Positions 27,018 through 35,555 of a stretch of 38,563 bases of DNA are shown here, piece after piece. Below the pieces are notes generated by a model. The model made no database searches, was not told the origin of the DNA, and saw only the letters and a program-made list of their open reading frames with translations. The position numbers and the translations under genes are program-made. Within the stretch, counting starts at the first letter, position 1. Each line of letters begins with the position of its first letter. The DNA lies in NCBI GenBank assembly GCA_001816655.1, contig MHCP01000011.1, positions 1 through 38,563 on the forward strand, in the 5' to 3' direction. This stretch comes from Candidatus Woykebacteria bacterium RBG_13_40_15. GTDB taxonomy: Bacteria > Patescibacteriota > Microgenomatia > Woykebacterales > RBG-16-39-9b.

Positions 27018-29251
27018 TATAATCCTACTAATTTACCGAGTATTTCCTTCTCTGATAATACCCCAACCACTACCCTTTTGATAATCCCCTTTCTATCGAC
27101 AAAGTAGTGCGTTGGCAGATTTTGTAAATTAAAGGCTTCAACTGTTTCCCCATCTTTATCTACAAGTACATTTATCTCATACCCAGATATTTTTGAATAA
27201 ACTCTTATCTTAGCCGCGCTTTCAAACACAGAAATTGGAACCACGTTTATATCTTTATTCTTCTGAAGGGCGGTCAAAGCAGAAAATTGCTCTTTAGCTG
27301 GAGGCGCCCAGGTTGTAACAAAAGTAACGATGGTTGGCCTGCCTCGCAAATTTAATGAACTGGTTTCTCCTCCACCTACAGACGGCAATAAAAACGAGGG
27401 CACTTCTTTTTCGATCAGGCTTTTATTTTCTAAACTCGTCTTTAGCTTTAGATCTGTTTCGATATTAATTTTTTGAACCGATAGACTCGGTAAGGAAACA
27501 GCGATTGGCCCTAATTTTAATTTAAAAGTTTCCGCCAAGTGTAAATCGGTAATAAGTGGGATAGATTGTTTCGTTTCAAAAATATCACTAACCAAGGTTT
27601 GGTAGTCCGCGGCTTGCACTTTTAAGTAGTACTTTCCAACCGGAACAAACAGTTTGAAATTGCCTTCTTTATCGGTTACTTGAGGATTCTCCTGACCGTA
27701 AGGAGCACCGTCCCAAACCACCCAGTTATTCGAATCTGGCTCAAGGTAGTAAAGGGCCACTCTCGCCTTCTCGATTGGCCGATTATTTTTTCCTCCTAGC
27801 ACTCTGGGGCTCTCACTGACAAAAACTGTGTTCAGACTTCGTTGAAGCTTGTTACCGGCACCATCAACGGAATTTGCGGTTAAGTTGTAAGTTCCCGGTT
27901 TTTTGAAGCTTAAAATTCCCGACCAAAGACCGCTGTCAGCAGATTTTGTCAGAGAAAACAGACTACCGGCGCTTTTATCATTATTAATATCCTTAGCAGA
28001 AAGGTTAATACTAGTTGGCCCGCCAACTGCTGATAGAGTAATTTTTTGATCAACTCCGGTCAAGGAAACAAGAACGCACTGCTCACTTGGCTCGAGTACT
28101 TGCGGGCCAATAGAAACTACGTTGCCCCCAACTATCGGAGGCAGCTGATCAATAATTAGAGTAACTTTATTCGAATCCGCCGTGTTACCGGAGGTATCAG
28201 TGGCACGCGCAAGAGTAATATAATTTCCATCCTCTAAATTTTGGGGGGTAAATTCAAAGGAAACTTTCTTCCCACCAAGACCATCAACTTTGTCAGCCGG
28301 CAGCCAATTTCTTCCGTCGTCGGTCGAATATTCAATGCTAAAAATACCAGCATTATCCTCGGCCTCACCTTCTATTTTGGGGGCTTCCTTGAATGGGCCA
28401 TTTGGGACGGTAGAAATTCTAATTGTGGGTGGGGTTTTCTCGGTTTGTTTCAGAGATTTCTTTGTCAGAAAACCTACCGATGGGGCTACTGGACTTCCCA
28501 AAGTCGGGGTAAGAAAAGTGTTGTCTTCAGAGTAGCCGCTGTTACCTGCTACGTCTGTGCTTTCGATAGTAAAATGGTAGGCTGTGTCTACGCTTAAGTT
28601 TGTTAAAACAATGCTGTGGTTTAACGTAGGCGTAGGATTGCTCTTTTCATTTCCATAGTTGTCATCAAGGCCATAGTAAACCGTAGAAGTTGCCGGCTCG
28701 TCAGTCGTCCAGGAAATGGTAATCGAGTTAGAAGTCAAGTTTGATAAACTAATGTTATAAATCGTTGGCGGCGTTGTATCTGGTGCCTCGCCACTAATTT
28801 CTGTACCTAAATCCCCACTGCAACTAAGGGGGTTCGCCCCGTTTGGATCATCAGAAGCTTCTACAGTCCAATTAGCTGCTGGAGCTTGAGAACTACCCGA
28901 TGTGGCTTGGACGATAAAGGAGAGGCTCTCTGATGGGTTTAGGGCCCCTTCCCGTAGTGTTACTGTAATATCAGTGAAGTTAACACTCCACCCATTAACC
29001 TGATAACCTCCAATTCTAAAGTTTAGGGAAGGCCGGGTCACTTTTATCCACCGGATTGTATTTAAATCTGTATTATTTATCTGAAACTGAAAATCGGTTG
29101 TACTTGTTGGGGCTACGCTGTGAGGTAAGACACTAGCTGTACAAGAATAGATATTGGCGTAAGCTTTCGGCCAACTAACCCAATTAAACTGTAACAAAAT
29201 CAATAGGGTTACAAGTAACAGCGTTAGTGTTTGTTTACGTAACTTGGGCAT
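27017..29251 (-). CDS. Secreted FN3/Ig-like protein with a cysteine-less thioredoxin-like domain
   Basis: The product has 744 residues. A signal peptide (1-33) is followed by a beta domain and a fibronectin type III domain at about 165-250 (ITISWTTDEPATSTVYYGL). Ig-like repeats run to about 370, then a further Ig-like unit and a carboxypeptidase-regulatory-like domain near 500-570 (GNFKLFVPVGKYYLKVQAAD). The last 130 residues look like a TlpA/AhpC-type thioredoxin fold, with LPSVGGGETSSLNLRGRP, TIVTFVTTWAPPAKEQF and the cis-Pro motif LPTHYFVDRKG. The usual WCxxC is WAPPA (648-652), so both catalytic Cys are Ala and redox activity is not expected. A binding or structural role at the surface is inferred. 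Confidence 0.8.
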   Translation of the reverse strand: MPKLRKQTLTLLLVTLLILLQFNWVSWPKAYANIYSCTASVLPHSVAPTSTTDFQFQINNTDLNTIRWIKVTRPSLNFRIGGYQVNGWSVNFTDITVTLREGALNPSESLSFIVQATSGSSQAPAANWTVEASDDPNGANPLSCSGDLGTEISGEAPDTTPPTIYNISLSNLTSNSITISWTTDEPATSTVYYGLDDNYGNEKSNPTPTLNHSIVLTNLSVDTAYHFTIESTDVAGNSGYSEDNTFLTPTLGSPVAPSVGFLTKKSLKQTEKTPPTIRISTVPNGPFKEAPKIEGEAEDNAGIFSIEYSTDDGRNWLPADKVDGLGGKKVSFEFTPQNLEDGNYITLARATDTSGNTADSNKVTLIIDQLPPIVGGNVVSIGPQVLEPSEQCVLVSLTGVDQKITLSAVGGPTSINLSAKDINNDKSAGSLFSLTKSADSGLWSGILSFKKPGTYNLTANSVDGAGNKLQRSLNTVFVSESPRVLGGKNNRPIEKARVALYYLEPDSNNWVVWDGAPYGQENPQVTDKEGNFKLFVPVGKYYLKVQAADYQTLVSDIFETKQSIPLITDLHLAETFKLKLGPIAVSLPSLSVQKINIETDLKLKTSLENKSLIEKEVPSFLLPSVGGGETSSLNLRGRPTIVTFVTTWAPPAKEQFSALTALQKNKDINVVPISVFESAAKIRVYSKISGYEINVLVDKDGETVEAFNLQNLPTHYFVDRKGIIKRVVVGVLSEKEILGKLVGL

Positions 29252-29340
29252 TACTTATATTTTATTACAGCTTTGTTTAAAAAACCACTCACAGAGTAGG
29301 CTAGCTTTTATCTATTTATTTTTGGAAAATACAGGTAAGC

Positions 29341-30549
29341 CTAGAAGAGAGATAGTGGATTTATAGCATTTCCACCGCGGCGGACTTCGAAATGAAGGTG
29401 GGGACCGGTACAGCGGCCAGAGCAACCTACCGCACCGATTAATTGCCCCCTGCTTACAGACTGGCCAACTGAAACCTTAATAGCTGATAGATGAGCATAG
29501 GCCACAGTATAACCCTCGCCATGATCAATTAGAATATAGTTACCAAATCCATATCCTTGATAACTAAGCGACGCAACTTTCCCTTCCCTAGCAGCATAAA
29601 CCCCAGTCCCGTATGGAGCGGCAATGTCTACTGCCGGATGCCACCACGATGGGTATTGGCTTATACCTCCACCCGGCACTGGCCAAGAGAAAAAACCACC
29701 CCCAGATGCGTAATAAATCGGGTTGTTTGTAGCTGGGGCATAAGGATAGGTTACTGGTGCGGGCTTTACCCCACCTGGAACTATCAAAGTCTGCCCAGCC
29801 TTTATCGAAAGTGTGTCGTCTATGTAATTAAAGGGGTAGTCAACAATCGTTTGCTGGTCAGCACTATATTCTTTGGCAATAGAGGCTAAAGTATCTCCAC
29901 TTTTTACTTTGTAGACGACCCCAGTAACTGGTGGGACGGAAATTGTATCGCCTGGTTTTATACTATTTTCATCAGAAATATCATTTGCCCATTTGATGGA
30001 AGCTACCGAAACATCGAATTTTTTCGCGATTCCTGATAGGGTTTCACCACTTACAACTTTATAACTTAATACTTCGGAGCGGGGCCTCCCGCTTGGTATT
30101 ATTGTCTCAGGCGTGTTTGTTGCCGCTAAAACCAGATCTCGAGTAAAGTCTTTTGGTGCTACTTTACTACTAAAAAGACTACTAACAATTAAGGCTATAG
30201 AGGCAATACCAATCACACCACCATGGACAGTGGGTCTAAAAAGTAAACCCCTTCTCCACATCAAAACACTTACCAAAGTATCTTTCCCGCCTTCAAGCAG
30301 ATAAACAGAGTCTACTAATTTTTTCCGTATATAACCTAAGTAGCAGAACAGGAAAACTATTGCTTGACAAGAAACGACTAACGTGGAAAATAAGAGATTT
30401 CTGATACTTAAGCTAAAGTTAACTAGACGGCTGAAAAAATTGACGCTAACAGCCGGCTTTGCAATATCGCCATTAATAAAATCATATTCGTAGGTGGTAT
30501 AAGTAGAGTAATATGTAGAGTCGCCTTCCGTTTGACTTGTATTTGTCAT
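29341..30549 (-). CDS. LysM-M23 peptidoglycan endopeptidase
   Basis: The product has 402 residues. Two hydrophobic segments (about 50-74 and 109-127) place the rest outside the cell. Two LysM domains follow (163-207 and 212-258, each with SGxTLxxIA). The C-terminal M23 domain has zinc ligands H304 and D308 in WWHPAVD, plus H353 (YAHL) and H384/H386 in GPHLHFE. All catalytic positions are present, so it should cleave peptidoglycan cross-links, in wall remodelling or attack on neighbouring cells. It has its own strong promoter with a leader hairpin. The start is preceded by GGGGATAA, a weak ribosome-binding site. Confidence 0.95.
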   Translation of the reverse strand: MTNTSQTEGDSTYYSTYTTYEYDFINGDIAKPAVSVNFFSRLVNFSLSIRNLLFSTLVVSCQAIVFLFCYLGYIRKKLVDSVYLLEGGKDTLVSVLMWRRGLLFRPTVHGGVIGIASIALIVSSLFSSKVAPKDFTRDLVLAATNTPETIIPSGRPRSEVLSYKVVSGETLSGIAKKFDVSVASIKWANDISDENSIKPGDTISVPPVTGVVYKVKSGDTLASIAKEYSADQQTIVDYPFNYIDDTLSIKAGQTLIVPGGVKPAPVTYPYAPATNNPIYYASGGGFFSWPVPGGGISQYPSWWHPAVDIAAPYGTGVYAAREGKVASLSYQGYGFGNYILIDHGEGYTVAYAHLSAIKVSVGQSVSRGQLIGAVGCSGRCTGPHLHFEVRRGGNAINPLSLF

Positions 30550-30632
30550 TTATCCCCAAGCAACCAAGAGTAGTTAGCTGCCCAATTCTCTTTGTTGTGG
30601 GTACCCTCCTAAAGCCTGTCTAAAAACGCAAA

Positions 30633-30656
30633 AAGCTTAAAGGTGTCTTTAAGCTT
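30633..30656 (-). terminator. Hairpin with T-runs in the leader of the M23 gene / behind rho
   Basis: AAGCTTAAAG and CTTTAAGCTT form a perfect 10-bp stem with a 4-nt loop. On the minus strand it is followed by TTTTTGCGTTTTT. It lies just downstream of the promoter at 30665-30693. It could end rho transcripts and also act as an attenuator for the M23 gene. Confidence 0.65.
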
Positions 30657-30664
30657 CGCAGAAA

Positions 30665-30693
30665 AGTATAGCACAGAGGCGCTCGCTTGTCAA
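30665..30693 (-). promoter_or_regulatory. Strong sigma70-type promoter of the M23 gene
   Basis: On the minus strand, TTGACA (30693-30688) and TATACT (30670-30665) are separated by 17 nt. Predicted transcription starts near 30658, so the hairpin at 30633-30656 would form at the very 5' end of the RNA. Confidence 0.8.
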
Positions 30694-30775
30694 AGGTTAG
30701 GTAGTATTAATTGATTGTTATATCAAACAAAATAAGGGAGTTAAATATTTAAAATTTGTTGCTAGATGTGTGCCT

Positions 30776-30834
30776 GTTCTAGGTTTTAGGTTTCAAATTT
30801 TACGCCCTAGACCTTAGAACTTAGAACTTAGAAC
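30776..30834. repeat. Low-complexity inverted repeat behind rho
   Basis: GTTCTAGGTTTTAGG (30776-30790) and CCCTAGACCTTAGAAC (30805-30820) are imperfect complements, followed by two more TTAGAAC units. It begins 9 nt after the rho stop. It resembles the repeat at 32277-32322. Confidence 0.55.
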
Positions 30835-30842
30835 ATAAACCC

Positions 30843-32078
30843 CTATCCCATTTCTTTGTGCAAACTGTCAAGAAATTCTTCGTTAGAAGCTGTTTTTGCA
30901 AGCCTATCCAAGAAAAGTTCAGTTCTTTCCACCTCATTTAAGGTATCAAGCATCCGCCGCAGCCTCCAAATCTTTTGTAGGTGTGTAGAGTCAATCAAAA
31001 GCTCTTCATTTCGTGTGCCAGAACGTGAGACATCGATTGAAGGAAAGATTCTTCGCTCTGCTAATCCTCTATCGAGGTGAAGCTCCATATTTCCAGTTCC
31101 TTTGAACTCCTCGTAAATCAAATCGTCCATCCGGCTTCCAGTATCAATCAAGGCTGTAGCGAGGATAGTTAGAGAACCACCCTGCTCGAAGTTTCTAGCG
31201 GCGCCAAAAAAGCGCTTTGGGGGATAAAGAGCTGCAGGATCAAAGCCACCACTTAGAGTTCGTCCAGATGGCGGCAGAGCTAAATTGTAAGCACGACCAA
31301 GTCTAGTAATAGAATCAAGCAAAATTACTACATCTTGGCCTGCCTCAACTAACCTTTTCGCCCTCTCTAGGGAAAGTTCGGCAATTCTTGTTTGATGCTC
31401 GGCTGGATCATCGAAATTTGAGGAATGAACCTCACCTTTGATACTTCGAGTTAAATCTGTAACTTCCTCGGGGCGTTCACCAATTAAGACAGCCATAAGA
31501 ACCGCTTTTGGAAAATTAGTAGAAACACCATTTGCCATTTCCTTCAAAATCGTTGTTTTTCCAGCTTTTGGGGGTGAAACAATCATCCCACGCTGGCCAA
31601 AACCGACAGGGACGAGTAAATCAATAACACGTGTAGAAACAGGGGTTTTGCCAGTTTCTAGCTTTAGCAAGCGATTCGGATAAACTGGAGTAAGTTGTTC
31701 GAACCTAGGTCTTTTCGCTGTTTTTTCGACATCAAGGCTATTTACTTTAAGAACCCTTAGCATACCAAAATAGCGTTCTGTTTCTTTTGGAGGGCGCACT
31801 TCGCCTTCTACCTCATCGCCAGGCCTAATATCAAAACGGCGGATTTGAGATTGGGAAATGTAAATATCATCGGTACTTGGATTTAAACCATTAGCTCGCA
31901 AAAAACCATACCCTTCCGGCATTACTTCAAGAACGCCTTTTCGAGTCTCGCTTGATCCAGAAATAGACTCATGAGGTATTTCTATTTCTTTCTCTTCTTC
32001 AAGAACAACTTCAGGGGTTTCTTTTTTTGAATCTTCAGTTTTTTCTTCTTCTTTTGGAGTAGTTTTTGTTCTTGGCAT
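30843..32078 (-). CDS. rho: Transcription termination factor Rho
   Basis: About 411 residues from the ATG at 32078. The open frame continues nine codons upstream to an ATG at 32105, but that stretch reads through a palindromic repeat and is probably leader. After an acidic, Lys/Glu-rich N-terminus comes the OB-fold RNA-binding domain ([16 protein letters not shown], then [19 protein letters not shown]). The ATPase follows, with Walker A PPKAGKTT (about 178-185 in the longer frame), ERPEEVTD, Walker [12 protein letters not shown], and the Q- and R-loop region [19 protein letters not shown]. All core motifs are intact. The protein is an RNA-dependent hexameric helicase that ends transcription. 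Confidence 0.97.
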   Translation of the reverse strand: MPRTKTTPKEEEKTEDSKKETPEVVLEEEKEIEIPHESISGSSETRKGVLEVMPEGYGFLRANGLNPSTDDIYISQSQIRRFDIRPGDEVEGEVRPPKETERYFGMLRVLKVNSLDVEKTAKRPRFEQLTPVYPNRLLKLETGKTPVSTRVIDLLVPVGFGQRGMIVSPPKAGKTTILKEMANGVSTNFPKAVLMAVLIGERPEEVTDLTRSIKGEVHSSNFDDPAEHQTRIAELSLERAKRLVEAGQDVVILLDSITRLGRAYNLALPPSGRTLSGGFDPAALYPPKRFFGAARNFEQGGSLTILATALIDTGSRMDDLIYEEFKGTGNMELHLDRGLAERRIFPSIDVSRSGTRNEELLIDSTHLQKIWRLRRMLDTLNEVERTELFLDRLAKTASNEEFLDSLHKEMG

Positions 32079-32094
32079 ACAAGTAGAATTTAGC

Positions 32095-32112
32095 CTGCCT
32101 GCCAACAGGCAG
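32095..32112. repeat. Palindromic repeat in the rho leader
   Basis: CTGCCTG and CAGGCAG form a perfect 7-bp stem with a CCAA loop. The repeat belongs to the same GCCTGCC/GGCAGG class as 14655-14675. It lies between the probable rho promoter and the favoured start codon. Confidence 0.65.
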
Positions 32113-32140
32113 AACTTAATAATTAAGAATTAAGAACGAA

Positions 32141-32169
32141 AAATTAATTTCTTTATAATCAACGGTCAA
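32141..32169 (-). promoter_or_regulatory. Probable rho promoter
   Basis: On the minus strand, TTGACC (32169-32164) and TAATTT (32146-32141) are separated by 17 nt. The leader to the ATG at 32078 would be about 57 nt and would carry the palindrome at 32095-32112, which supports the shorter Rho start. Confidence 0.45.
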
Positions 32170-32276
32170 AATTTCCATCGCTATTGGGAAAACAAAACTT
32201 GCGAGGTTAAAAATCACCCACATTTAATCACACAAAATAGCATTTGTCAACACTATTGATCTAGGTTATATGTTGT

Positions 32277-32322
32277 AGGTTCTAGGAAAAACCAATTTCA
32301 TACATCCTAGACCCTAGAACCT
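32277..32322. repeat. Inverted repeat behind the LPNTG-protein gene
   Basis: AGGTTCTAGG (32277-32286) and CCTAGAACCT (32313-32322) are perfect complements around a 26-nt loop, with more CTAGG words on both sides. It begins 9 nt after the stop of the minus-strand gene and has no T-run. Confidence 0.6.
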
Positions 32323-32331
32323 AAATCAAAA

Positions 32332-33477
32332 TTAGATCTTTCTCTTCAAAAAGAGAACAGCGTATCCTGCTGGAACACTACCTAAAAGCAATAGTAAACC
32401 TGCTCCAGGACCGGTGTTTGGAAGCTCCGGTGTAGGAGTTGGTAATACTTCAGGTTTAACTACCTTTACTTTGAAGGTAATAAATCTTTCAAATTCGAAG
32501 CAGCCTTTAATATTGCCCAGTGAAACACCGCTGCTTGTAAACAGCTTACTTTGGCCATTTACATCAGCTACAAGTACCCCACCACTAGTATCAGCGTGAA
32601 CAAAGGTTTTAGTTGTACCAGGAATGTATTCTAGACGACCAACAAAAGGTGTATTAACTATAGCTGTATCGCTAAGGGTGCTGAAATTGTCCCCTAAAAC
32701 AAAGGCACGGTTAGTAAAGCTTTGTGCTTCGGCGGTTGGAAGAGCGTCTTTAACAATTACGTTTTCTGCGACACTTCCAACAGGCTTGTTGTGAACCATA
32801 ATTCGATATTCCAAGATATCACCAGCGTTTGCATTCACACTCTCAGAAAAACCAGTGTTTTGAGTAATATTGTTTACCTCTTTCTTGGTTTCCATACTAA
32901 CAGCTGGTCTTGGAGTAGGAACGCTAGCGTCAACAATATCAGCATAGAAAACGTACCAGTGTTTGTGAATGCTTTCTCCACCATCAATTTTATTAATTTT
33001 CATACCTTGAGGGGTAATAAGTGGAGACAAACCATTTACATCTGGAATAGCTACACCAACACTATCTTGATAACCGTAAACTCTAGTACTACCAGCTCTG
33101 TAAATAAGCTTTTTGCCAGCTGGAAGGCTTATGTTTGAATCAGAATACATTGAAACTGTTTGATCAGTATCAAGTATAGCTCTGTTCTTAACGTTGCCAG
33201 TTTGATCAAATGGGAATTCGTCTCTTAAAAGACCATTGATATAAGTTGTCTCTGTTGGATTATATACGTAAATTCTGAAAATAACTGGTTTGGAACTATC
33301 TGAAATTATCAGATCTTGAGTATAAGAACCAATACCTTCTTGCTTAGCTTGCTTTATAAAATCTATTTGGCTATCGGCCCCTGCTTTACCTAAAAAGGGC
33401 ACGCTTACAGACCCAAGCATAAAAGCTAGGGTAAAAGCGACTATTGAACTAACCTTCAGAATCTTTTGATTTAACAT
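32332..33477 (-). CDS. Secreted surface protein with an LPNTG sorting signal
   Basis: About 381 residues from the ATG at 33477; an in-frame ATG six codons upstream falls inside the promoter. A signal peptide (MLNQKILKVSSIVAFTLAFM) is followed by two related beta domains of the conserved-repeat (DUF11-like) kind. Each has a VFRIYVYNPTETTYINGLLRDEF or LEYRIMVHNKPVGSVAENVI type opening, in which unlinked partners contribute D-x-x-P/V-x-x turns. A Pro/Thr linker precedes LPNTG (358-362 in the longer frame), a hydrophobic stretch and the end KRKI, which is a complete sortase sorting signal. The protein should be linked covalently to the wall if a sortase exists elsewhere in the genome. Confidence 0.85.
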   Translation of the reverse strand: MLNQKILKVSSIVAFTLAFMLGSVSVPFLGKAGADSQIDFIKQAKQEGIGSYTQDLIISDSSKPVIFRIYVYNPTETTYINGLLRDEFPFDQTGNVKNRAILDTDQTVSMYSDSNISLPAGKKLIYRAGSTRVYGYQDSVGVAIPDVNGLSPLITPQGMKINKIDGGESIHKHWYVFYADIVDASVPTPRPAVSMETKKEVNNITQNTGFSESVNANAGDILEYRIMVHNKPVGSVAENVIVKDALPTAEAQSFTNRAFVLGDNFSTLSDTAIVNTPFVGRLEYIPGTTKTFVHADTSGGVLVADVNGQSKLFTSSGVSLGNIKGCFEFERFITFKVKVVKPEVLPTPTPELPNTGPGAGLLLLLGSVPAGYAVLFLKRKI

Positions 33478-33485
33478 ATGGCGGT

Positions 33486-33514
33486 ATTTTAGCATACTCT
33501 ATAGGTCTTGTCAA
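33486..33514 (-). promoter_or_regulatory. Promoter that gives a (near-)leaderless mRNA
   Basis: On the minus strand, TTGACA (33514-33509) and TAAAAT (33491-33486) are separated by 17 nt. Transcription should start at about 33479-33477, essentially on the A of the ATG at 33477. Confidence 0.8.
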
Positions 33515-33551
33515 GTCCTTAGTAATAAAACAATAAAGATATGCTTAAAAC

Positions 33552-33635
33552 CCTTCTAAAACTAACCGATATTAACCGATTTTCTTTAGAAGGATTAGGA
33601 GCGAGGAACACTGGTTGTGTGTTGTTCCTCGCTCC
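33552..33635 (-). terminator. Double hairpin behind the GC-rich operon
   Basis: A perfect 13-bp stem (33598-33610 with 33623-33635, GGAGCGAGGAACA arms) lies just after the stop of the 33657 gene. A second 9-bp stem follows (33552-33560 with 33585-33593, CCTTCTAAA arms). The loop of the second contains the direct repeat AACCGAT. A T-rich stretch (GGGTTTTAAGC on the minus strand) comes last. It is probably a terminator for the minus-strand operon. Confidence 0.65.
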
Positions 33636-33656
33636 CTCCCATACATTCTGTCTGTC

Positions 33657-35357
33657 TTACACTGGCCCCCCGTAACCGTCATCCGGATCAGATGTTGGTT
33701 GAGGTGCCGGTATTGGTGTCTCCGTGGGCAGTGGGTTCGTCCCTGGGTCGTCTCCATCTGGAGGTATTGACCCTTCAGAGAACGTCGCCGTGTCCTGACA
33801 GATCACCTGATCGCCGCTCCACACCTTGACAGTTAGGGTGTGGTTGACGTTCAAGGTCGCCATGAACTCGACTTGATCCCCACCTCCAATGAACTCGCCA
33901 TCCAGGTACCATTTAACCTGGCGGCTCCATGAGGGCGGGGGGCCGTCCCATTGCACCGAAGCCTGCATTCGAGCATGTGTGTCCGTATTATCAACCCGGT
34001 GAGGGCCGATGATCGTGACATTACAGCTCAAGCATGGCGTCGGTGTTGCCGTTGGTGGCGGTGGTGTATTGGTCGGCGTCGGACCAGGTGTGCAGGGAGT
34101 CGGCGTCGGCAGCGGCGTTTCCGTTTCATCCTTCACACTCCGGTTCTTCCATTTACCGGCATCAACGAACGTGTCGCCACGTTCCACTGTGAAGGACTTA
34201 CAGCCACCACTTGGATATACAACCTCCCAACCCCCCTTACGCTCCTCGCAGATCTCGACCGATCTTTCCTGATCGTTGTTGCCCCCGAAGAGATTCAACA
34301 CGAACTGGAAATCTCCGTCGTCGTCTGTCCGCGCCGTACCCCATCCTTCAATCTCGAAGGTAAAGCGCTCAGAGGGCACCACTTCATGGGTGCCAATGAG
34401 TTCCACCTTCTTTCCGCGAATTCGTACTCGCGGGACTTCAGGGGTTGGCGTCACGGTAGGCTTAGGCGTCGGCGTGAGCGTCGGACCCGGTGTCGGCGTC
34501 GGTACTGGTACCGAAGGGATCGCAAGGTTGACACAGTTGTCGACCAAGATGAACGTTCCCTTCGTCGTTTCCACCGATTTTGCCGGCGTGTCCAAGTATG
34601 TACGGTCACGAGCCTCAATGCTGCTGCAATCATCTGACCGCAGAAGTATGTTGGTCTTGACGGTCCCGTTGAGGGTGATGTCGTCGATGTCCGTTATGTC
34701 ATCGACGGTCACGTCAATACCTTGACATTGAAGACCTGCAACCACACGCTCTTTCAGATCGTCCAGCGCGGTCAGGTTCTCCCCCGACTGCTCGTTACGA
34801 AATCCTGCTTGGACGACGTTCTGTCCCTTGGCCGGTGGTCCAGGAAGATTTCCTGGAATTGGCGCGAGATCGACACGTCGCGATGCATCAGTCAGGAATA
34901 TGCGAGTGTTCTGGTCGTGATAGCCGTCGACGTGCGACGTCAACACCACCTGCTCGTATTTGTTGCCGTCGACCCTCCAATAACCGTTTTCGTCGGCTTT
35001 GACGACCTCGACCTGGCTTTCGCCAATCGAGGCTGCATCAGCTACCAGATAGGGCGTCCTCCCAGGGATCTGTGCCATCACCGAAAGAGACGGTGGTTGG
35101 TAGTACCGAAGCACCACCACCTCCGCTCCCGGAATAGGCTTGCCGGACTCACGGTCCGTGACGGTACCTTCATAGAAGAAGGTGCCGTCTTGGCCTGGCT
35201 CTGTCTGGAGAACTGTCTCCGTGAACCCCGGAGTCATCATCTGCGTTAGCTGATCTCCCTTTGACAGGAAAGCCGCCAACACAGTGACAATGACGAGCCC
35301 AAGGATTCCGAAGCCAGCCATTCTGAGGCTGACTTTTCCTTCTCTAGTGATATTCAT
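33657..35357 (-). CDS. Secreted, Pro/Thr-linker protein in a GC-rich island
   Basis: About 566 residues from the ATG at 35357, which has AGAGGAGG 7 nt upstream; the longer frame to a GTG at 35378 contains this RBS and is unlikely. An N-terminal TM or signal anchor (about 13-33, MAGFGILGLVIVTVLAAFLS) is followed by a carboxypeptidase-regulatory-like beta domain (EGTVTDRESGKPIPGAEVVV). Later Ig-like domains are separated by PTPTPGP-type linkers. The last domain has VTIIGPHRVDNTDTHARM and DGEFIGGGDQVEF strands. The base composition is visibly richer in G+C than both sides, and the RBS is stronger, which suggests transfer from another lineage. Function is unknown beyond an exposed, modular surface protein. 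Confidence 0.8.
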   Translation of the reverse strand: MNITREGKVSLRMAGFGILGLVIVTVLAAFLSKGDQLTQMMTPGFTETVLQTEPGQDGTFFYEGTVTDRESGKPIPGAEVVVLRYYQPPSLSVMAQIPGRTPYLVADAASIGESQVEVVKADENGYWRVDGNKYEQVVLTSHVDGYHDQNTRIFLTDASRRVDLAPIPGNLPGPPAKGQNVVQAGFRNEQSGENLTALDDLKERVVAGLQCQGIDVTVDDITDIDDITLNGTVKTNILLRSDDCSSIEARDRTYLDTPAKSVETTKGTFILVDNCVNLAIPSVPVPTPTPGPTLTPTPKPTVTPTPEVPRVRIRGKKVELIGTHEVVPSERFTFEIEGWGTARTDDDGDFQFVLNLFGGNNDQERSVEICEERKGGWEVVYPSGGCKSFTVERGDTFVDAGKWKNRSVKDETETPLPTPTPCTPGPTPTNTPPPPTATPTPCLSCNVTIIGPHRVDNTDTHARMQASVQWDGPPPSWSRQVKWYLDGEFIGGGDQVEFMATLNVNHTLTVKVWSGDQVICQDTATFSEGSIPPDGDDPGTNPLPTETPIPAPQPTSDPDDGYGGPV

Positions 35358-35377
35358 TGGGATCCTCCTCTGCATCA

Positions 35378-35503
35378 CTAACCCAGCTCCCGTTCTCTCC
35401 TTGAAGGCTTGTTCGGCCTAAAGGAGATCGCGAAGTTGAGTAATCCATAACCGATGACCAGGAGCATTACGATCCTGGTTGTTTCCAGGATTGCGTCGAT
35501 CAA
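35378..35503 (-). CDS. Small single-TM protein upstream of the GC-rich gene
   Basis: A TTG start at 35503 is preceded by GGAGGGAG at suitable spacing. The frame gives 41 residues: an N-terminal MIDAILETTR, a hydrophobic helix IVMLLVIGYGLLNFAISF, and a charged tail RPNKPSRRERELG. Its TAG stop (35380-35378) lies 20 nt before the ATG of the 573-codon frame's gene, so the pair is an operon. It shares the GC-rich composition of its neighbour. It may be a membrane partner or a leader peptide; no family is recognised. Confidence 0.6.
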   Translation of the reverse strand: MIDAILETTRIVMLLVIGYGLLNFAISFRPNKPSRRERELG

Positions 35504-35525
35504 GGTCTCCCTCCTTCTGTATTTA

Positions 35526-35541
35526 CCCCGATAAATCGGGG
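35526..35541. repeat. Short palindrome upstream of the small TM gene
   Basis: CCCCGAT and ATCGGGG are perfect 7-nt complements around AA. The element lies 22 nt before the TTG start of the small gene and could fold in its leader. Confidence 0.55.
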
Positions 35542-35555
35542 AGAATGTATGGTGC

